Source of the DNA: Mesaphorura yosii
Taxonomy: Eukaryota > Arthropoda > Collembola > Poduromorpha > Tullbergiidae
Length of the DNA: 64,000 nt
Assembly: GCA_009869945.1 (NCBI GenBank)
Contig: WIXG01000099.1
Coordinates: 62,001 to 126,000 of the forward strand
Direction: 5' to 3'
Both the position numbers and the translations under genes were made by a program. Under the pieces are notes generated by a model. It saw nothing but the letters and a program-made list of their open reading frames with translations, did not search any database and had not been told where the DNA came from. This document shows positions 26,301 to 38,097 of this stretch, one piece after another. Numbering within the stretch: position 1 is the first letter of the stretch; each line of letters opens with the position of its first letter.

Positions 26301-29300
26301 GCGAGCAAAGTCCTAATTCGTTTGCTATAGCCTTTGCCTTTATGAAGTTGTAAGACTTTGCATAAGTAAAAGTTGCCCCAATTATTGGCCCAGCCCAGTA
26401 TTTTACGACTTAACTCTTAGCTTGTTAAAATTGTCATGCCTGTGATGTGTGCATGTTCATTTTGTGATACAATTCATCAATGAAGTGCATTTACAGTTAT
26501 TTTTCAATTTACATGATTGAATTTACGCTCGAGACAAAATCAATAAATTCAAAATTTATGAGTACTCGTTTATAATCATAGGAAATAAGGAAATAGTAAA
26601 TGGTTTACGAGAACGGCTGCGGATTGTGGCTGTCGTTAAAAATTTTATGATCTGGTTCGAGATTTGTTCACGGTAAACAGACTCAAAAGTGGACATTTTT
26701 TCATGCACTGCAACGCCGGAGTGAATTGCTCTTGTATTCATCCACACTCACCATGTTTAGTCAAGTTCTATATTTAATTTCGATTGACAGCATAATGACA
26801 ACATTACAATGCAGTCTTGATTGACAAATTATGCTAAACCACAAACCAAATTATGTAACAATGCAATGGCAAAAGGTTATCATCTTCTCAGAATCACAAC
26901 AACAATGACAACAGTGGTGTTTAGCACCTACGTGTATGCAAATGAGGTGCAGAAATGGCTGGCTTATGTGGTTTATGTGTTGTGGCATGCGGTGTTAATC
27001 AAATTGATATTAACTCATTCGCGATTCGCGTATCATGGACGGGACAATACCGCCTCATTAAGCTCAATTTCACAACTGGGAGCCCGTGCACTGTGAACCC
27101 GGCTCAGCTTGGCGAAGGATTTATTGCTCAATTTGTGTTGGTCGGTCTAAAATCGTGCTGCTAAACGATAACAGGCGATTGTAATAAAGAAGGCAATAAA
27201 TTCGTGTTTGGGCTCGCAAGTGTAATAAACGGTAGCCTAGACGCAGGCAAGGCAAGAAGGCGAGCAAGGGAAGGCGATTTACCAAATCGAGGATTTGAAG
27301 CCAATTTATTTTGGTCCAAGCCTCCTACCGGGTTTGCAAAAACAGACAATAAATCAAGAGTGAAACTTTAATGTGTAATTGTTGTGTGCGAATTTAATCT
27401 AAAATGCATTTAAGCCAAGGACCAACACCATGAAGAGGCGAGAAACTAGGATCACAATTTATCACCTTTCTGGGAATAGTAATTAATCCATTTTCTGAGC
27501 TAAGACGTTAATGAGTTTAATGAGTCATAAGCACGAGTGCACGGGAGTTGGATTCACGTGAGAGCCTAGTTTATATTTTAATATGCAAATTACATTCTGC
27601 ATGAAGAAGTAGGACATTGACTTTCATATTCTGCAAATATTCATGTTAATTGTAGATTTATCGTTATCAATTGAGATTATCATTTCAGGCAGGTTCTGAT
27701 CCACATACGCGTAAATAAGCAGCGGGCTTGATGATGATGGCATTGCATAACGATAACAGGGCAGATAAACAGACGAAGCAGCAGCGTCTTAGCGTACAGC
27801 TTCACTCTCGTCGTCGCTGTTATAATTACGTGTATTCGTCTCTATTTTGGACAGACGTAATACTTCATTCGAATAAAATAATTTCCACACCCTTGCCCCC
27901 AGCCGCTATATGGCGAAGCTGAAGCGCAGGCGCAAGTACTCAGATTATGTAAGCCAACTCAATGTACACTGGGTGCAGAGTTCTAGGAGGGCGAAATTAT
28001 ATGGTCTGGTCTGCAATCTAAATTGCATTCTTCCATCCTGCGCTGCAGCTCCCATCCATCATGGCTCCGTTATTAAGTGATTCACTATTTAAGCTTTGTG
28101 AGGATAAGAATTTATTAAAAAGTGTTGCAATTGTATCTTTAGTTGTGGGTTGCAGATGTTTCAGACGATCTGCACACTGAATCAGGTCTCAAATATTCTC
28201 AAAAATGACCAACCATACAATACTTTCAACAATTTGCCTCAAACACCCCTGAATTTCAGTTTCGGTTGGCTCATATTGGGCTGCCACTTGCTTCTGACGA
28301 GATGTATCGTTGCAATTCGGAATCCAATTCGACTTAAGGAGCATTCAGACTGCATTGGTAAAGAGTTCGCTTCAATTCGCGTCATGTTCACTGCCAAATG
28401 GAAATTACATAATTGCCTTAATTGTATCGTAATTACAGGCTTCTCAGGTTTCAATAAATCTTATATCACGAGAAATGAAATTGTACTGAACTTCATTTTG
28501 CACTGCACATTGCATGTACAAAACTGTGGCCATAAAGTTAACTGTCTCACTTTTCTACAGTGTGGCCAATGACAAAATGCCAATGCGAGATTAACACACA
28601 TCAATAAAAAGCACATTAATGAACTTCAGTAATGATCCATTGTTGCATCGCCGTGCCCGCATGAATGCATGCGTGCATGCGCGTAAGACGCATTCCAAAG
28701 TGCAGGTTCACTTTGCTTCTTGTGACTGATGATTGACAAAAAATAAGATGTTGAAACGCACTCGTAAAGACAAAGTACACGCAGCTGAGTGAATGAACAA
28801 ATGATCTAGATCATATCGACAGTACAAGAATTTATTGTTGAAATCGATTTCTGGCTAATGCTAATCGAAAGACAATGAATCGATAATTAGAGAAAGAAAA
28901 GCAAAAGGTGTTGTGCAAGTGAACGCAATGGCAAATGGCAATAAGGAATGCGCAAGCAAGCAAGTGGAGGACAGCGACAGAATTTACAATCGATACAATT
29001 TCGTGTAACGGGAGTTATCATTTGAATATTAATAACACGTTTGAGAGTTGCCACAATTGTACGTTTGAAGTGCATGATTGCTCAATTCAACAAGTTGGCG
29101 TTTATTAAGTTCAAGATTCATAAAAAAATTATTATTAATGAAATGGTGACAACTTCATGGTGGGATCGGCCGATACAATTACATCATCGCGGCGGCTATC
29201 ACGTTTTGTGTGATTTGATGTTCATTAACACGGGCGTGATGTTCAATTTACGCTCACTTGGCTGACGATTTCAATTACCGGCATTTTGCAAACCTGTGAA

Positions 29301-32300
29301 ATTATCAATGAGCATGTCAATACCATTTATGGGATCTGTCGTCGTAAATGGTACAAATTCATTAGTGAATTTGGATTAGCAATAGCTCCATGTGATTCAA
29401 GCTAACGTTCCTTCTCTAGTAAACTGAAGTCTGTTTGCTGTGATCAAATATTCCCAAATACGCTTTCGGTGTCCAGATCCAACTTGTGAAAGTAGATTGC
29501 GGAGCGGCAATGAGCAACTTCACTTTTTCAGAATGATTGATTAAAACAAAATGGATATTCGAACTTGTTCCAAATTCCAAGCACGCCAGACTACTATCAT
29601 TTATAATTTTTAAAGTGCATGTTGAATAGCTACCGCAATCTGTGGTATGAAAGCGGAATTTATTTGAAATGTTGTACAGCAATGTTTACTGCAGTCGCAG
29701 GCTGCAGTGATCATGGCACACTTACTTACAATCGCATTCCTGCCCTGACTTTGTTGTTTCACTGTCTGTTTCTTATTCGAGCAATTATAATGAGTTTAGT
29801 TTCACTGTTTGCCTGTAATCAATCATACTTTAAATTCTGAATCAATAGGCCGATATTTATTAATGGTGTGTTTATACAAAAGGAGGGAGAAGAAAGTAAT
29901 CAATCATGGTCCAACATAATGCCAGTTAAGTGCAACATAATAATGCCGACTGTTTCTCATTCTTTTGAACCGCCTCATTATAATTCTCATTGAATGAGCG
30001 GGTTTGAATTGGAATGACTGCATCCATTCTTAAGACGGCTGAAGATTGAATTGCCACAATTCACGAATTTCATAATCGCAAATCCTGCATCAACAAAAGG
30101 TGTTCCATTTTTTTTAAAGATCAAGGTCCGTAGGTCTTAAACCGATAGAGAAGCCTAGGTCTGCAGTCGAAATCCTTACTTGTCACACAGTCAACCAAGT
30201 CCATGCAACAAGAGAAACCGACGCGAAGCAAATGGGAAATGAAAAGGTGTACATCATTTTGCGTGGGCATCACTCGAGAATCGAGATGCATATTTTAAAA
30301 GAAGTTCTGGACAATCATAGAAGATGGATGAACATTGAAAAGGATAAAATTATGAACTTCAAACTATTGCAACCCGATGCTTGAGAAACTGTGACATATC
30401 GAGCATGATTTTCCTATTTTCTTAACTTTACCCAATCTCCAATCTGGCTGGGTCGATTCTCATTGAGCAGCTTCGTGCCAATAAGTTAGAATTGGTTTTG
30501 TCCTATTAGCCGTGTCAATAAGTGATAGGTGGCTGAATTTCATTAAGGTTTGAAGCACACCTAAATACATTTTTGGAATAGCTTGGGAGAACGAAGACGG
30601 AAGAACACAACAGAATTTGAAATTTTACCACCAGAACGAGTCAGTAGAAAAATGTGAGCCATTTAATTCCTCTTTACGGAACAAATGCGGTCTGCCGATT
30701 CTGCTGTCTAAGTGGAATTAAATACACAAATGCAGTAAAAATATATCTGCAATATGAAAATGAAATTCCTGACGAGTGGTTCGCGTGACGTGAAGCATGG
30801 TTTGAGTGACAGACGGTGAACCGGTGAACTATGAACGCACACGGTTATCACTCGAGCTCAAGAAAAAAGTGAAACGCTTGTCTTCAGACTCAACTGTCAA
30901 TCACAGTTTCACAAAATTCTGAATTCACTGTCGCTGACAATTTGGCAAAATACAAAACAAAAACTCTGAATAAGTTAAAACAATAATAATTGCCTATGTC
31001 TATTACTACGGTCTATTGCATTGTATTCAAAATTTCAACGACAATAATTACGGAAGCGTGCAGAAGACAACGACGGAGAGACAGGATACGAACTATTAAT
31101 CTGCTGCAGTTCTTACATCACTTACATTCAACGTCTTACCGCTTAACATCTTATTACGCAATAAGTGCGTAGTTACAATGCGAAGTAATCTAAATAAATA
31201 ATACGGATACGAGTAACATGAGTCAGGTTAATTGGTTAATAAATTCGTGCCTCGTCGCGTCATCGTTGCATCGCGTCGCGTGAGTAATCTGAGACAGGGT
31301 TCTGTTCTGGTTTGGTATTACTCGCATCAGTCTGACCTGCAGCCTGAATGCAGTGAAGAATCCGTAATTGAAACACGATCACAGTTGATTTAAATGGCTG
31401 TTATTTCGAATTCACACATCGCGACCGGTTATCAGGATGAGCAGCAGCAACTGAAAGTTAAATCGATTTCAAGTTGTCCCACAGTGAACACAATACAAGT
31501 TGTCAACATAAACGTACCAGTTTTTGGAAGTAATCCCTGCACTCATCTTGTTCCTCGTCGTCCATGTCTGGCCACGTTGTCGACACTACGCTGCAGTCTT
31601 GAGCCTGACTCAATAAAGACTGAATTAACGGTAGGACCAGGAAGGAACAGGGAACTTTAATTAAGCACTTCCACTCTTGCGCAACCGCAGTTTCGTAATA
31701 ACCAGTCGTCGCTTGGTTCCCAGTGGATTAGAGATAAAATGACGCATGCGGCTTGGCTTGTAGCATGTAGAAATTGAAAGTTCAATGTCATCCCTGAGAA
31801 TTTTACTGAAGGGCACGTGTACAGGGCAGGCGAAAAAAATTGCAACGTAAATCGCTTAGGAAAGCGACGACTTATCATTACGCGAGAGTAGTACAATCAT
31901 GATCATATCATGAAGCGCTTGAGTTTTTTAACCTTTCGGCAGGCTGACGCATGATCGCCTCCGTACACGTGCTGTTTATATATGCGTATCGTTTCATATT
32001 TAGTATATAATCTTGTCCTGTAAAGATCCATTGTAAACAACAATGCATTGTGAGCAAGCTACGCGCAGGATCAAGTTGAACTCCTTCAACAAATTGGCAC
32101 CCAACGGCAAGGTCAGCAAGGAGGAACAAATAACAAATAACTTTATTGTATCGTATCGCAATTCGCAAGCAAAGTAGAACGCATCGACTTCTGTCACCAG
32201 ACCCAATAACCCAGTGGACAAAATGAATATGAACAACCTGGATCCAAGTCCAGTCCAGTCAATCCGACCCAATTGAATGAGGGGTTACACATGGATTATG

Positions 32301-32571
32301 GATCGTGATCAAAATTATGCGCATAGACAAGATCAACTGCTTAATTAGGTCATGGAGGCAGTGTGCAATCAAGTGAGGCAAACTCATTACTAACACAAAA
32401 GAACACGACATTGACAAGAGATGAGACATGATATTGAAAACTGTAAAACCTGGCGATCTTGGACTGACAGGACAAACTCGTGTAATAATTGTCAAAAGGC
32501 ATGGGAGTTCAGTTCGTCTGCAAATCTGCACATTTTCAGGTTTAAGTTACCTGGTCGATTCAGACAAGCGA
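23315..32571. other. Nine-kilobase intergenic region, no gene seen
   Basis: AT-leaning spacer between two cuticle genes. The longest frame is 28150-28572 (plus); its nominal first codon is TTG, an internal ATG lies at 28156, it is hydrophobic and cysteine-rich, and no homology is apparent. A 21-base perfect purine-pyrimidine alternation lies at 28665-28685. It may hold enhancers for the flanking genes, but none can be pinned down by eye. Confidence 0.55.
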
Positions 32572-32577
32572 TTTAAT
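32572..32577 (-). terminator. Possible variant poly(A) signal (ATTAAA)
   Basis: ATTAAA on the minus strand, about 42 bases after the stop codon at 32619. No canonical AATAAA was seen close by. It would give a very short 3' UTR. Confidence 0.25.
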
Positions 32578-32618
32578 TACAAAGTGAATAAAGTTAAAGG
32601 CTGGCTGGCATGTGGCGT

Positions 32619-33482
32619 TTAATATCTAATTGAGTATGACCCGGTTCCCAAATCGAAATTTGGGACTGATGGATGCAACTGCTGTGGTTGGATAAAGGCA
32701 TTTGTACTTGGGCTTCTTGAGTATGTTGGTTGTGGTTGATATTCTTGATACAATTGCTGCTGGGGCTGTTGCTGCTGGGGCTGTTGCTGCTGGAAATACT
32801 GTCCGCTGTACTGCTGGGGTTGTTGCTCGAAATATTGTCCAGTGTACTCTTGTTGTGTGAAGAAATCATTTTGAGGCTGTTGAGCCAATTGTTGCCTCTG
32901 CTGCTGTCTGCGTTGACCACGACCAAAAGCTCTTGGTGCTGAACGTCCTTGAATCAGATTTGCGTTGGGTGCGATTGTTTCGGGCTGGTAATCGTAAGGG
33001 CGTTCGTGAACCTCTGGGCGGTACTGGCCATCCGAGTCATCAACAGACTGGAATTGCGTGTTTTCTGGAATCACAGGCGGCCGGACGTCGGTCCCACTTG
33101 GAACAAATCCATTTTTGGTTGCGCCATACTCAATTTCTCTGAGTTGTCCGGCGTCATCGTAGTATCCGTATTTACCCTTCACTTCACCATTGGCAGATTT
33201 TGTTTCGACTTTGTACGAGCCGTCGGCTCCTTCATATCCGTAGGTGTATGAACCATCGTCGTTGTGCCTAAACATAGTCGACAATGATACTTTTACATCG
33301 GTTCAGAAATGGTTGCATCATGCCCAGCATGAAACTTGAACTTACGTGTTAATCTGTCTCAGGATTGGAACTGGAGTAGTTGCAGCATTGTACTGTTGAG
33401 CTGGCTGCTGGAACGGTCTTTGTCTCCTTTGAGCCAAAGCAATTGCACTGAAACTGAGCACCAAGAAAAGATATTTGAACAT
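32619..33482 (-). CDS. RR-1 cuticle protein, compact two-exon gene
   Basis: Coding exons 33482-33346 and 33267-32619 join in phase 2 to give 261 residues. Residues 1-17 (MFKYLFLVLSFSAIALA) are a clear signal peptide. The RR-1 domain lies at about 48-104: NDDGSYTYGYEGADGSYK, then VETKSANGEVKGKYGYYDD and GQLREIEYGA, ending GFVPSG. The rest is Q/Y/P-rich, with GQYFEQQ and GQYFQQQ units and an RRQQQRQQ run. The intron falls just before the RR domain rather than inside the signal peptide, unlike the other complete cuticle genes here. The RR lead-in (PILRQIN.HNDDGSYT) is close to that of the 5.6-9.7 kb gene, implying a shared duplication origin. Expected role: secreted structural protein of flexible cuticle. 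The start is fixed by the signal peptide and a TATA box 89 bases upstream. Confidence 0.95.
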
Positions 33483-33570
33483 TTCGAATAATTAACAATG
33501 AACTAACAATAGCAAATCAGTTCTCGAGCTATTGTTTTAGTGACTAACGTTACGGAGCGGGGCAGAGATT

Positions 33571-33579
33571 CTTTATATA
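33571..33579 (-). promoter_or_regulatory. TATA box of the 32.6 kb cuticle gene
   Basis: TATATAAAG on the minus strand, with a GTCACT initiator-like site near 33541. The predicted 5' UTR is about 60 bases. The same 9-base box precedes the 59.5 kb cuticle gene. Confidence 0.75.
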
Positions 33580-35487
33580 GGCTTGGGTTTGGAAGCATCC
33601 ACAAAAATCCCAACGATCTTCAATGCCAATCAATCTTGCATGGGTTTGATGTTACTAGCAGCGCTTTCAACCTGTTCAGATACTGAATGTAAGTGTAGAC
33701 GAATAGCAATCGTAGAAGTAGAGTAGAAGACAGCTGCGTCTTTGTTCGTGCTAAAGTTAATTAATAAAAATTGACGTATACAAATAAGAGAACGAAGCTC
33801 GCCAAAAATGCGCCTTTACTTCATGCTGGCATTTGACTTCCTTCCGCAAATATCTGCTACAATTATGGACACGTCTTTAGCGCGTCTTAATTGCATAGAT
33901 ACAGCTGACCACCTCCACATTCCTGCATTGCATTGAAGAGTAGGATGACCGTAAATCAATCGGTAAACTGAAAGAATATATCGTCGTAGCATATAATTGC
34001 TAGTTCTTAATGCAGAAACGATTTGCAGTGGACAAGACGCAGGGAAGCCGTGCAGGCAATGGCAATGGCAAGGCAAAGTCAAATGTCGACTCCACCCCAT
34101 GCAGTATAGCATAAAAACAATGCAATGCAATCAAGTCTGAATTTGGACAAAAATTTGCATATCGTATATCAATGCGACAGCAACTTGCGTACAATGCTTT
34201 ATTACCTGATCTAATTCTTGCGTCAATAAAGTGGTTACCCACTAGCACTTCCTTCTTGCTATGAGTCTTGCAGGTGCTGTTCGAACTGCTCATCATTATT
34301 CAAGACGATCGATCGATCATTCGACAGTTGACGGGCCCTCAGCTCAGCTTTAATTAAGGATGAACAGTTAAAGTGGTGCTGTCAGTCAGAAGAGCAGTGG
34401 AAGATTACGAGAGAAGCAAAAAAAAATACGAAAATTACGAACGACCTTGACTGCAGCTTCCTGAATTATAAAAGTGAGAAAATGAGATCAAAAGCAAACC
34501 AGTGCAGTAGCGCTGCAGCGGTCTCCGCATGTTGATTTGGCATTGAGCTCTCAATAATGGCAATCACTGGCAGTTGGCATCCAACAGTAATACAATCAAA
34601 ATGCGCCGTCTCATCGACTCGCAATCTCGATTATCTCCTGAATTAATTTTTTCATTCACCATTCTTTCGCGTATTTGATTTTAATCAAGTCGTAAACCTG
34701 GAGTGTGAATGCATCATGCAGCGTCCCACGTCCGAGCAAACAATGGAATACTGACTTCTGCTAAATCTTCCCTTCCCACCATCTTTTATCCTGCCATCTA
34801 ATTAAAGGGATGAGGAGGAAGACTTTCTTAGCATTGTTTACAAATTACCATCATCGTTGTTTATCAAAAATTAATGTGCGTAACCATTTCCAGGAACAAT
34901 TAACATCATCGAAAACTCATGCGAGTTACAGTCTACACTGCAGTGTTTTGTATCTCAAGTAGAGAATTGTTAGTTTATAGTAGATTGCACTTAACTTCGA
35001 CCTCTGCTTCTGCTGACTCCAGGTCAGAAGATCACCGGAAACTTGATATCAGTTAAAAGTACAGATGAGGCATGCCAAAAGCAAAACGCTATTTCCGAAA
35101 ACAACGTTATTAACCAATGAATTGTGTAGGTACTTCTCCTGGCTTTTCAAAACCAGCTCTGGCTAACATGCATGGAAGCTCAGAATGATCAACTCGCACA
35201 CGCGCACCACCTCACTGCTGACAGAGCAAAGACGGTACAACAATGTAATTACTTTGTTCAACAATGAGTAGCAGTATTGCTTGTAGTCCGTGCGAGTTAA
35301 CTCACTTCTTGCCAAACCGCACCACACTGTGGCAGCATTAGTTAAATTCGATACGAAAATGCAAGCGTAATGTGACATGCACCACCTGTGCTTCAAAGAT
35401 GAATGGTACTCTTGTAGTTAGTGAACATTGTAAAGAAAATAATTGTGTGTTTACTATCAGTTTATTGTGCCAGTTTGGTTATTTTCA
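33580..35487. other. Intergenic, no gene seen
   Basis: Spacer between two minus-strand cuticle genes. It contains a GATCGATCGATC tract near 34306 and short frames without support. Nothing else stands out. Confidence 0.6.
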
Positions 35488-35493
35488 TTTATT
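35488..35493 (-). terminator. Poly(A) signal of the 35.7-38.1 kb gene
   Basis: AATAAA on the minus strand, about 200 bases after the stop at 35695. A second AATAAA follows at 35461-35466. Confidence 0.45.
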
Positions 35494-35694
35494 AACAAAA
35501 CTTACAAACAAAATGATCATAATTAAAAGTATATCACTCAACTCGTCACATGGACAATCATAATCGCATCTGTGTCCCTAGTCAAACAGTACAATCATAG
35601 TCCACTGATACCATACGCAGTTAATTAATTGAATAGTAATAATTTAGGTCTCTGCTCCTGGTCAGGTAATGGCTTGGCTACAGTTGAGTTGGCA

Positions 35695-38097
35695 TCAAAG
35701 CGACAAAAACTTCATGAGTGCTTGGTGGATAAGTCTTGGGTTAATAGTTCCATCGGCCGTGTACCGCACACCTCGGAGGAAGCCATTGTCGTGGTTGATC
35801 ACTCCGTACTCGCCAACAATGTAGCCGTCGGGCGTCCTCTCTTCGACCCGGTACTTGCGTACATCGCTCCCATCCAATACGTAGCCAAATTTTTTACCCG
35901 GTCGTTCGCTGGTGCTTAATGTATTCCCACTCGGAAGGTGGTGAGACGTTTTCTGACTCTCAAACTCATTCCCAGATTTCTCTGCCGCTTCATCTTCATT
36001 CGTGACTTTCAGATTCAGCTCCGCTGCTCCTGCCTCCGGTTTGCGGTCTCCAAATTCGGTTTTATCCCCGATAATTTTCTGTGTTTGATTTATATCGCTG
36101 GTGACGTCCACATGCTGATTTTGGTAATTACGAGGAATCTGGACTGATTCTGCAGCCATTTCCACTCCGGCTTCAGGCATCGTCGAGGAAGTGTGATGCA
36201 GGGGACTCATGAGTGAAGATGATGGCGTCAACTCAGGAAGTTCCCAACTTCTGGCCGCTAGCTGAGCGTTCTCAATTGTAGAGTTCATTGTATTCTCGTC
36301 CAGGTTCAGTTCCTTTGGCTCGTCCTCTTCATCCTCTCCTATTTCGTAAAACTTTGCGTTATCCGCCTCGTCTTCAAGAAGTTCCAGGTCCTCTTCGTTC
36401 GTATCTTGTCGGCGTTCGGCTGATGTCATGGAAAATGGTTCAGCTTTGGGTGTGATGTGTGCCACCTTTGATTCGATTTCGTAGATTTTCGGTCCTCCAC
36501 CATGAAGCAACGATGGCAGAGACAGATCGCGCTGGAAAAGTTGACGAAGATTAGCATGGGACATTTTTGCCTGTCTTTCAGATGGCCACATAAATAATTT
36601 CGGAGGGTTGTTTGTCTCAGGTCGCCCCCACACGCGTTCAGGTTCGCCCCAAACATGCTCCTGTTCACCCCACTGCCTTTCAGGCTGACTCCAACTTTGC
36701 TCCGCCGGTTCAAACTCTCTCCATTGTGTCGGGCCTTCCGCAGTTTGTCTGGGCTTGCTTGAATTCTCGTCGGACTGACCTTCTAGGCTTTTACTGTTGT
36801 AATCAGGTATTTCGGAGTCTTGACTTTGCGAGTACACAGATTGACGCACGCGTTGACGATGAACTGCGGTGAACCCATTTTCATTGCCTTCTCTTGACTT
36901 CTCGTAGGACTCGTCACTGGATAAAGCAGAAGCAATTGGCGCGTTCACACTTTCTTGTGGCACGAATTGAGGTTGCGATTCTTGCTGAGTTGCGACCGAC
37001 GAAGACGCACGTGTGGAAGCTGCAGAAACAGATCGGGTTTCCGCTGATAGCGTGGCAGCCGTTGATGCTGCAGTTAATGAGCGTGTTTCACTGACCACCG
37101 AAACGTGGGAGCCGGTACTGCTTTCGAGTTGAGTGCCATGCCCATTTGTGGTTGCCGTCGGAAGGGTTGGAATAACAATGCTTTCAATGCCGCGCTTTAT
37201 TTCAGGGGATTCTCTCTTTTCATTTGGTACCAATTGAGGAAAGGAAAGCAATTGATGTTGCACTGTTCGGACAATCGTTGGATTGCTGGAATCATAATTC
37301 CTTCGTGGGAAGGTATTCGGGTTGTGGTGAAGATGGTGATGCTGCTGGGACTGAGAGTGGAACGAGAACGAACCAGTTGGAGACCCTTGTTGGGAAAATG
37401 CATGATAAAACACCGAGAATATGTTGTCCGGATGGTTCTGATAATCTGGGAAGCTGGCCAGGCTTCCTACGTGACTTTTGTTGATGCTCCGATTCTCGAT
37501 TTTCCGTTTCGGGTGCACACGATTGATATTCGAGTAGAATGGCGAAAAGAAAAAGTCTGGATGATATGTGGTGGGTGACGGAGTAGTTGTTGAGGTCGCT
37601 GCAGTTCGAGTAAAGGATCTAGTTCTCGTTCGTGGTCTGGACCTCCTGAAAGGAAGGATTGGCACCACGGCGGGTGTCGCGGACGATGACTGAGTCACGG
37701 AGGACGCGGTGGCAGCCGTTGACGAGAAGAGTCTCGACAGATCTGGAAAATGCTCATCATGCAGCGAGTCAAAGTGTGAGAAGTGATTTTCATTCACTCG
37801 GGTCTTCTTTCCAGCGGCCATGCCAGCCACGGTCGGGTCAGGCGCAGAGTACGAGGTTGAGGACGATTTTGTCACGATGACTCGAACGATCTTGCTCGTA
37901 TTGTTTCTAAGCTGAAAGTTGAAGTCGCTACTGTTATTGTTACTGCTACTAATGTTAACATAAGAACGACTGCTGCCGCTGCTGAGATACGGTGCTGGTG
38001 GGGATTCCTGAACTTGCACTTGGTCCGTGGCATTGTAAATCGTTCGACAATGGCATGTGGATGAGATGAAGAGATAAATTATGAAGATAATCACAGT
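35695..38097 (-). CDS. Large secreted protein with C-terminal RR-like domain (5' exon missing)
   Basis: One long coding exon (800 codons) begins at a strong acceptor (TTTCTTTTCAG) at 38097 in phase 0. Its first residues, TVIIFIIYLFISSTCHC, look like the body of a signal peptide, so a short upstream exon must carry the ATG; it was not found with confidence. The middle is Ser/Thr-rich and low-complexity, with a His-rich stretch (QQHHHLHH). Tryptophans recur every seven residues in the segment encoded at 36615-36731, followed by an acidic region (GEDEEDEPKELNLDE). The last 69 residues form an RR-like module: KYRVEERTPDGYIVGEYGV, then RGVRYTADGTINPRLI and KFLSL. The domain is at the extreme C-terminus and aromatic spacing differs from standard RR-1 and RR-2. 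I infer a chitin-associated extracellular protein. Candidate start exons near 38.3-38.5 kb have weak donors. Confidence 0.85.
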   Translation of the reverse strand, partial: TVIIFIIYLFISSTCHCRTIYNATDQVQVQESPPAPYLSSGSSRSYVNISSSNNNSSDFNFQLRNNTSKIVRVIVTKSSSTSYSAPDPTVAGMAAGKKTRVNENHFSHFDSLHDEHFPDLSRLFSSTAATASSVTQSSSATPAVVPILPFRRSRPRTRTRSFTRTAATSTTTPSPTTYHPDFFFSPFYSNINRVHPKRKIENRSINKSHVGSLASFPDYQNHPDNIFSVFYHAFSQQGSPTGSFSFHSQSQQHHHLHHNPNTFPRRNYDSSNPTIVRTVQHQLLSFPQLVPNEKRESPEIKRGIESIVIPTLPTATTNGHGTQLESSTGSHVSVVSETRSLTAASTAATLSAETRSVSAASTRASSSVATQQESQPQFVPQESVNAPIASALSSDESYEKSREGNENGFTAVHRQRVRQSVYSQSQDSEIPDYNSKSLEGQSDENSSKPRQTAEGPTQWREFEPAEQSWSQPERQWGEQEHVWGEPERVWGRPETNNPPKLFMWPSERQAKMSHANLRQLFQRDLSLPSLLHGGGPKIYEIESKVAHITPKAEPFSMTSAERRQDTNEEDLELLEDEADNAKFYEIGEDEEDEPKELNLDENTMNSTIENAQLAARSWELPELTPSSSLMSPLHHTSSTMPEAGVEMAAESVQIPRNYQNQHVDVTSDINQTQKIIGDKTEFGDRKPEAGAAELNLKVTNEDEAAEKSGNEFESQKTSHHLPSGNTLSTSERPGKKFGYVLDGSDVRKYRVEERTPDGYIVGEYGVINHDNGFLRGVRYTADGTINPRLIHQALMKFLSL

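Noticed and set aside
28150-28572. 140-codon plus-strand frame
   Set aside because: Its nominal first codon is TTG, it has no splice support, an odd cysteine and hydrophobic composition, and no family resemblance. A frame this long is expected occasionally by chance in 64 kb.
31974-31983. TATATAAAC on the minus strand
   Set aside because: The only ATG close downstream is too near the box and opens a 14-codon frame without splice site or leader.
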